Below, piece by piece: positions 59,905 to 64,000 of a DNA stretch of 64,000 nt; the first letter of the stretch is position 1; every line of letters starts with the position of its first letter. A program made the translations under genes and the position numbers. Under the pieces are notes generated by a model that did not search any database, was not told where the DNA came from, and saw only the letters and a program-made list of their open reading frames with translations. This stretch comes from Chitinolyticbacter meiyuanensis (GTDB lineage Bacteria; Pseudomonadota; Gammaproteobacteria; Burkholderiales; Chitinibacteraceae): NCBI RefSeq assembly GCF_008033135.1, contig NZ_CP041335.1, forward strand, positions 2,485,925-2,549,924, given 5' to 3'.

Positions 59905-60047
59905 GACAACATCCTTTGCATACACGGAAAGCCACCATCTTCCTCGCCCTTTGTTTTGCTTTTGTAAACGGGAAGACAGCCGCTCGCGAAGGATGGATCA
60001 ATGGTAGGGCTTCCCGACGTGGGGTCGGTTTTGCCGGCACAGGATGC

Positions 60048-60638
60048 TCAGCTGGCACCGTCGGGCAACACCAGATTGCCTAGTTCGGCGAGCGGTGGCA
60101 GGTCGGAAAGCGTTGCCAGGCCGAGATCGTCGAGGAAGGCGCGGGTAGTGGCCAGCAGCTCAGGGCGGCCCGGGACTTCCTTGTGGCCGACCACTTCGAT
60201 CCAGTCTCTATCCTTCAACGCCTGAATGATGGTGCTCGCCACCGTCACGCCGCGGATTTCCTCGATCTCACCGCGCGTCACCGGTTGGCGATAGGCAATG
60301 ATGGCCAGTGTTTCCATCACCGCACGCGAGTAGCGCGGTGGCTTTTCCGGGTTCAGTCGATCGAGGTAGGGCTGCATTTCCAGCCGGGCGCGAAAACGCC
60401 AGCCTGATGCCAGCTTCACCAGCTCCACACCGCGCCCATCCCAGTCACGCTGGATATCGGCAAGCAGCGCATTGAGCACCGCTGCGGCGGGCGGTGCCGG
60501 AAACAACTGCTTGAGCGTGGTGAGTGACATCGGCTCGGGCGCGACCAGCAGCGCGGTCTCCAGCACGCGCTTGGCGTGCTGGCGCTCGGCGTCGCTCAGT
60601 TTCTCCTCGGCGATGGCGTGTTCGGTCGGCAGGCTCAC
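60048..60638 (-). CDS. scpB: Condensin accessory protein ScpB
   Basis: The 196-residue ScpB is a dimeric winged-helix protein that works with ScpA and Smc in chromosome segregation. Segments that identify it: [82 protein letters not shown] and [18 protein letters not shown]. It overlaps the scpA stop by 4 bp. Confidence 0.95.
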   Translation of the reverse strand: MSLPTEHAIAEEKLSDAERQHAKRVLETALLVAPEPMSLTTLKQLFPAPPAAAVLNALLADIQRDWDGRGVELVKLASGWRFRARLEMQPYLDRLNPEKPPRYSRAVMETLAIIAYRQPVTRGEIEEIRGVTVASTIIQALKDRDWIEVVGHKEVPGRPELLATTRAFLDDLGLATLSDLPPLAELGNLVLPDGAS

Positions 60639-61480
60639 GCCCCTTCCTCCACCAGCGAGCCCACCCGTGCAACTTCGTTGCCCGCCAGACGCACATAGAT
60701 CGGCACGAACCCTTCGTCCTGGCTGACGACGATGTGCTTTTCCTTCACCAGCTCCAGCACCGCGATAAAGGTGACCACCAGCATCGGCACGCCGCGCCCG
60801 GCATCGAACAACTGGTGGAATTCCAGGTAGCGACCACCGGCGAGCAGGCGCAGGATATGGCTCATCTGCTCGCGCACTGACAGCGCCTCCAGCTGCACCG
60901 TATGGTGCTGGCGGCGCTTGGCACGGGCGAGGATGGCATGCCAGGCCGCGCGCAGGTCGGCAGGGTTCACTTGTGGCAACACCACCACCGCCTCGCGTTC
61001 GAACAACACGGCCACCAGCTGGAAATCGCGCCCTGCCTGCGGCAGGCGATCGAGCTGGTACGCGGCCAGCTTGATCTGCTCGTATTCCAGCAGCCGGCGG
61101 ACCAGCTCGGCGCGCGGATCGTGCTCTTCGCCATCACCGGTGCTTGCCGGCTTGGGCAGCAGCAGCCGCGACTTGATCTCGATCAGCATCGCCGCCATCA
61201 GCAGGTATTCGGCCGCGAGCTCCAGCCGCGAAACCTGCATCGCGTCCACATACTGCATGTACTGGGCAGTAACCGCCGCCATCGGGATATCGAGGATGTC
61301 GATGTTCTGCTTGCGGATCAGGTAGAGCAGCAGATCGAGCGGACCCTCGAACGATTCGAGCAGTACCCGTAGCGCATCGGGGGGAATATAGAGGTCGGCG
61401 GGCAACTCGTTGACCGGCTCGCCAAACACATGGGCCAGCACCGGGCTGGCCAGCGTCGCCGCCTCGACCGTGGCGTTCAT
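60635..61480 (-). CDS. scpA: Kleisin ScpA of the SMC complex
   Basis: The 281-residue kleisin bridges Smc heads. It has the N-terminal [62 protein letters not shown] and the C-terminal winged helix ([20 protein letters not shown]). Overlaps of 4 bp at both ends tie it to scpB and the small membrane gene upstream. It forms an operon with scpB. Confidence 0.95.
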   Translation of the reverse strand: MNATVEAATLASPVLAHVFGEPVNELPADLYIPPDALRVLLESFEGPLDLLLYLIRKQNIDILDIPMAAVTAQYMQYVDAMQVSRLELAAEYLLMAAMLIEIKSRLLLPKPASTGDGEEHDPRAELVRRLLEYEQIKLAAYQLDRLPQAGRDFQLVAVLFEREAVVVLPQVNPADLRAAWHAILARAKRRQHHTVQLEALSVREQMSHILRLLAGGRYLEFHQLFDAGRGVPMLVVTFIAVLELVKEKHIVVSQDEGFVPIYVRLAGNEVARVGSLVEEGA

Positions 61481-61836
61481 CGTGCCTCGTCGTCCTGGCC
61501 CGGCAGGCGTATCGGTTCGGCTTTTTCGAGCCGCGGCACGCCATCGACCCGGGCCAGCAACATCAGCACGCCGAGCAACATCATCAACAGCGGCAGCAAC
61601 ACGCTCCAGCTCATTGCATAGAACTGGTGCACAAACACCGCCACGCCGCCGGAAATCAGCATCATGCCGGTGACCAGCGAGCGACCGCGCGTGCCCTCAA
61701 GCAGCAGCACCGCCACGCCAGCAACGATGAGGCCAAGCACAATGATCCAGCTCACCGCCGGCGCGATGTTGAGGCTGCTCACCAGCCAGCCGGCACCGAT
61801 CACGATCAGGGCGACGGGAACGAGGGCATTGCGCAA
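61477..61836 (-). CDS. Four-helix small inner-membrane protein
   Basis: This 119-residue protein consists of about four membrane helices (LVPVALIVIGAGWLVSSLNI; IIVLGLIVAGVAVLLLEGT; LVTGMMLISGGVAVFVHQF; WSVLLPLLMMLLGVLMLLA), ending in a polar tail [11 protein letters not shown] recognise no motif with a known role. It overlaps scpA by 4 bp, so it may be co-transcribed with the scp genes. Confidence 0.65.
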   Translation of the reverse strand: MRNALVPVALIVIGAGWLVSSLNIAPAVSWIIVLGLIVAGVAVLLLEGTRGRSLVTGMMLISGGVAVFVHQFYAMSWSVLLPLLMMLLGVLMLLARVDGVPRLEKAEPIRLPGQDDEAR

Positions 61837-61848
61837 GGAAATCTCCAG

Positions 61849-62352
61849 TCAGACTGCGGCGAATTCGGGAGCATACAGCACCACGCCGTTGCCGCCCGCC
61901 AATGCGCCGGGCACCAGTTCCAGCGCCATGAAATATTCGTCGGGCACATCATAGGCACAGGTCAGCCCGTATTCGCTGGCCGGCACGAAACCGAAACGAC
62001 CGTAGTAGGCCGGATCGCCCAGCACCACCACTGCAGCGGTGCCGGCAGCCTGCAGCTCACGCAGCGCCTCACGGACCAGGGCGCTGCCCAAGCCCCGCCC
62101 TTGTACCTGAGGTGCGACGGCAATCGGTGCGAGCCCTTGCACTGCGCCCTCAGCGCCTGGCGCCTGCACCGGGGAGAACAGCACATGGCCGCAGACCTCC
62201 CCAGCCGCATCGCAAGCGACCAGCGACAACGCGGTATGACCGGCGTCGACCAGCGCCTCGACCAGATCCGCCTCTTCGACCCGGCCAAAGGCAGCACTGG
62301 TCACGGCATGGATCTGGGGGGCATCGATGGGGGTGGCAGGACGGATCAGCAT
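61849..62352 (-). CDS. GNAT-family N-acetyltransferase
   Basis: The 167-residue acetyltransferase resembles the YhbS-like GNAT proteins: AAFGRVEEADLVEALVDAGH, LVACDAAGEVCGHVLFSPV, acetyl-CoA loop VAPQVQGRGLGSALVREAL, VVVLGDPAYYGRFGFVPAS. ATG 62352 suits the family start with a GGGA 10 bp upstream; GTG 62361 is less well spaced. The substrate is unknown. Confidence 0.88.
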   Translation of the reverse strand: MLIRPATPIDAPQIHAVTSAAFGRVEEADLVEALVDAGHTALSLVACDAAGEVCGHVLFSPVQAPGAEGAVQGLAPIAVAPQVQGRGLGSALVREALRELQAAGTAAVVVLGDPAYYGRFGFVPASEYGLTCAYDVPDEYFMALELVPGALAGGNGVVLYAPEFAAV

Positions 62353-62392
62353 CGGTGGCACATCCCTTTCAGGCTGCGGGCCAAGGTGTGCA

Positions 62393-63031
62393 TCACACGT
62401 CGAGGCCGAACAGGCGATAGACCAGCAACATCAACGGTTGCATGATGCCGCCCAGTACCCCGGTTGCCAAGAGCACGATCAGGATGATCATGCCATAGGG
62501 TTCGACGCGGGCGATGCTGGCCGCCACCCGGGGCGGCAGGCTCAACACCAGGATGCGGCCGCCATCGAGCGGCGGTAAGGGCAGCAGGTTGAGGATCATC
62601 AACAGCACATTGATGATGATCCCTGCCTCGGCCATCAACTTCAGCGGCAACGAGAAATAGCTGCCCTGGGTGGCGAGCGCCAAATGCAACAACAGCAGCC
62701 AGCCCAGTGCCATCACGAGATTGGCAAGCGGGCCTGCCGCAGCCACCCAGCGGCCATGCTCACGTGGCTTGCGCAGCGCGCCGAAATGCACCGGCACCGG
62801 CTTGGCCCAGCCGAACAGGAAACCGCCCGGCAACAGCAAGCACAGCAACGGGACCAACACGGTGCCCAAAGGATCGACGTGCTTGAGCGGATTGAGTGTC
62901 ATCCGCCCCATCAGGAAAGCGGTCGGATCACCGAAATGCTTGGCGGCAAAGGCGTGCGCGGCCTCGTGCAGCGTAATGGCGAACAGCACGGGCAAGGCCC
63001 AGATGCAGATCTGCTGGATCAGGGATTCCAT
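62393..63031 (-). CDS. Site-2 protease family (M50) membrane protein
   Basis: The 212-residue intramembrane metalloprotease-like protein has the zinc motif HEAAHAFAA in the first helix and the second metal-site motif NLLPLPPLDGGRI further on, with about six hydrophobic helices. Such short M50 proteins (YwhC-type) usually lack PDZ domains, as here, and their targets are mostly unknown. Confidence 0.9.
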   Translation of the reverse strand: MESLIQQICIWALPVLFAITLHEAAHAFAAKHFGDPTAFLMGRMTLNPLKHVDPLGTVLVPLLCLLLPGGFLFGWAKPVPVHFGALRKPREHGRWVAAAGPLANLVMALGWLLLLHLALATQGSYFSLPLKLMAEAGIIINVLLMILNLLPLPPLDGGRILVLSLPPRVAASIARVEPYGMIILIVLLATGVLGGIMQPLMLLVYRLFGLDV

Positions 63032-63098
63032 GGGAACTCAACGAAAGTGACGGGCCTGACTGCGACCAGAACGGGGGGCAACAAGTGCCCGCTGCGGC

Positions 63099-63722
63099 TC
63101 ACAACCCGAACACCGCCGCGCTGCCCTTGCCCTGGCGCAGGATTTCCGGCGCGTCGCTGGAGAGGTCGACCACCGTGGTCGGCTCCATGCCGCAATAGCC
63201 GCCCTCGATCACCAGTTCGACGTCGTGCTCCAGGCGTTCGCGGATTTCCCAGGCGTCGGTGAGCGGATAATCCTCGCCCGGCAGCAACAGCGTGCTCGAC
63301 AGCATCGGCGAGCCCATCTCCTCCAGCAGCGCCAGCGCCACCGGGTGATCCGGCACGCGCAGACCGATGGTTTGCTTCTTGGGGTGCCATACCCGGCGCG
63401 GCACTTCCTTGGTCGCGAGCAGGATGAAGGTATAGCTGCCCGGTGTCGCGGCCTTCAGCCGACGGAACTGCTGATTGTCGACCCGCGCATAGGTGCCGAG
63501 CTCGGAGAGGTCGCGGCAAGCCAGCGTGAAGTGGTGCTTGTCGTCGAGCTGACGGATGCGACGGATACGCTCCAGCGCATCCTTGTTGTCGAGGCAGCAG
63601 CCGAGCGCGTAACAGGAGTCGGTCGGATAGACCACGAGCCCGCCCTTACGGATGATCTCGACGGCCTGTTTGATCAGCCGTGGCTGCGGGTTTTCCGGGT
63701 GGATGGAGAAGAATTGGGACAT
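63099..63722 (-). CDS. YciO/Sua5/YrdC-family protein
   Basis: The 207-residue protein resembles YciO: KQAVEIIRKGGLVVYPTDSC, ALGCCLDNKDALERIRRIRQ, KHHFTLACRDLSELGTYARV, LLATKEVPRRVWHPKKQTIG, RVPDHPVALALLEEMGSPML. YrdC-fold proteins act in threonylcarbamoyl-adenosine synthesis, but the YciO branch itself has uncertain function. Length and lack of a second domain fit YciO rather than Sua5. Confidence 0.9.
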   Translation of the reverse strand: MSQFFSIHPENPQPRLIKQAVEIIRKGGLVVYPTDSCYALGCCLDNKDALERIRRIRQLDDKHHFTLACRDLSELGTYARVDNQQFRRLKAATPGSYTFILLATKEVPRRVWHPKKQTIGLRVPDHPVALALLEEMGSPMLSSTLLLPGEDYPLTDAWEIRERLEHDVELVIEGGYCGMEPTTVVDLSSDAPEILRQGKGSAAVFGL

Positions 63723-63768
63723 GACGACAGTTTAACGCGATTTGCCGCCCGCTTCCCGCCAGCGGCGG

Positions 63769-64000
63769 CTAGCCGCAGGTGTATCGCAACTGCACCAGGC
63801 CGTCGGGATAGCGCTTGCAATCGGTCAGCACCAGGCGCTGCGGATCTATGCCGGAGAACAGTGCGATGCCCGAACCCAGCAGCACCGGCACCACGGTGAG
63901 GATCAGCGCGTCGACGAGGCCCGCGGCCATCCAGTCCTGCACGACATTGGCGCCGCCAACCAACCATACATGGCGGGCGCCTTCCGCCTGCAGCCGCGCC
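63769..64000 (-). CDS. RibD C-terminal/dihydrofolate reductase-like protein, 5' end outside window
   Basis: Only the C-terminal 76 residues lie in the window. They contain HVWLVGGANVVQDWM, LTVVPVLLGSGIALFSGIDP and YPDGLVQLRYTCG, the end of the RibD_C/DHFR-like family (YyaP/YwjB-type). The substrate is unknown. The frame is open up to the window end at 64000 and must start beyond it. Confidence 0.8.
   Translation of the reverse strand, partial: ARLQAEGARHVWLVGGANVVQDWMAAGLVDALILTVVPVLLGSGIALFSGIDPQRLVLTDCKRYPDGLVQLRYTCG

Noticed and set aside
1..64000. CRISPR array, rRNA or tRNA genes
   Set aside because: No regularly spaced direct repeats, rRNA conserved segments or tRNA-like TTCGAATC cloverleaf patterns were noticed on reading either strand; the only repetitive coding arrays are pentapeptide and Thr-Pro repeats.

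Overview
The window looks like a chromosomal segment of a GC-rich betaproteobacterium. The recJ plus RpfE-like gene pair, scpB-scpA, PEP-CTERM sorting and the type VI secretion (T6SS) gene set fit that group. Tandem secreted chitinases and chitin-binding proteins suggest a chitin degrader, perhaps in Neisseriales (Chitinibacteraceae or Chitinimonas-like). This is inference from gene content; no rRNA or tRNA gene was seen to settle it.

Region 1 (1-10562) is the right-hand part of a mobile element. It carries an edge-truncated HipA-like kinase, a two-helix membrane protein and a divergent HTH regulator with a perfect palindrome beside it. Next come a hypothetical protein plus an OLD-type ATPase/TOPRIM nuclease (candidate defence pair), a tyrosine recombinase, a Tn3-family transposase and a DUF4238-like protein. 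A Tn3-like terminal repeat at about 10524-10562 abuts a chitinase gene that has lost its 5' half, so the element probably inserted in that gene.

Region 2 (10563-15590) is chitin utilisation: the chitinase remnant, an intact paralogue and a chitin-binding PAF-AH-like esterase. The last two share a long similar 5' leader. A frameshifted two-helix K+ channel follows.

Region 3 (15586-47921) is a complete T6SS. Nearly all structural genes lie on the minus strand in a tightly overlapping array from tssJ to vgrG. The array continues into a spike-loading and effector segment: DUF2169/pentapeptide, pentapeptide, DUF3540, a PAAR-like DUF4150 protein, and an alpha/beta hydrolase coupled to it by an ATGA overlap. 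TssQ-like lipoprotein, FHA protein and PP2C phosphatase genes read the other way. With the PpkA-like kinase and TagF this makes a threonine-phosphorylation control circuit.

Region 4 (48348-64000) is mostly housekeeping: 2-hydroxyacid dehydrogenase, argP-like regulator divergent from lysA, a solute-binding protein, a secreted tyrosinase with a plant-PPO-like C-terminal domain, and a gamma-glutamylcyclotransferase-like protein. Then come a secreted protein with ChiA-N-like domains, recJ, an RpfE-like protein, a PEP-CTERM protein, scpB, scpA, a GNAT enzyme, a site-2 protease, a YciO-type protein and an edge-truncated RibD-C/DHFR-like gene.
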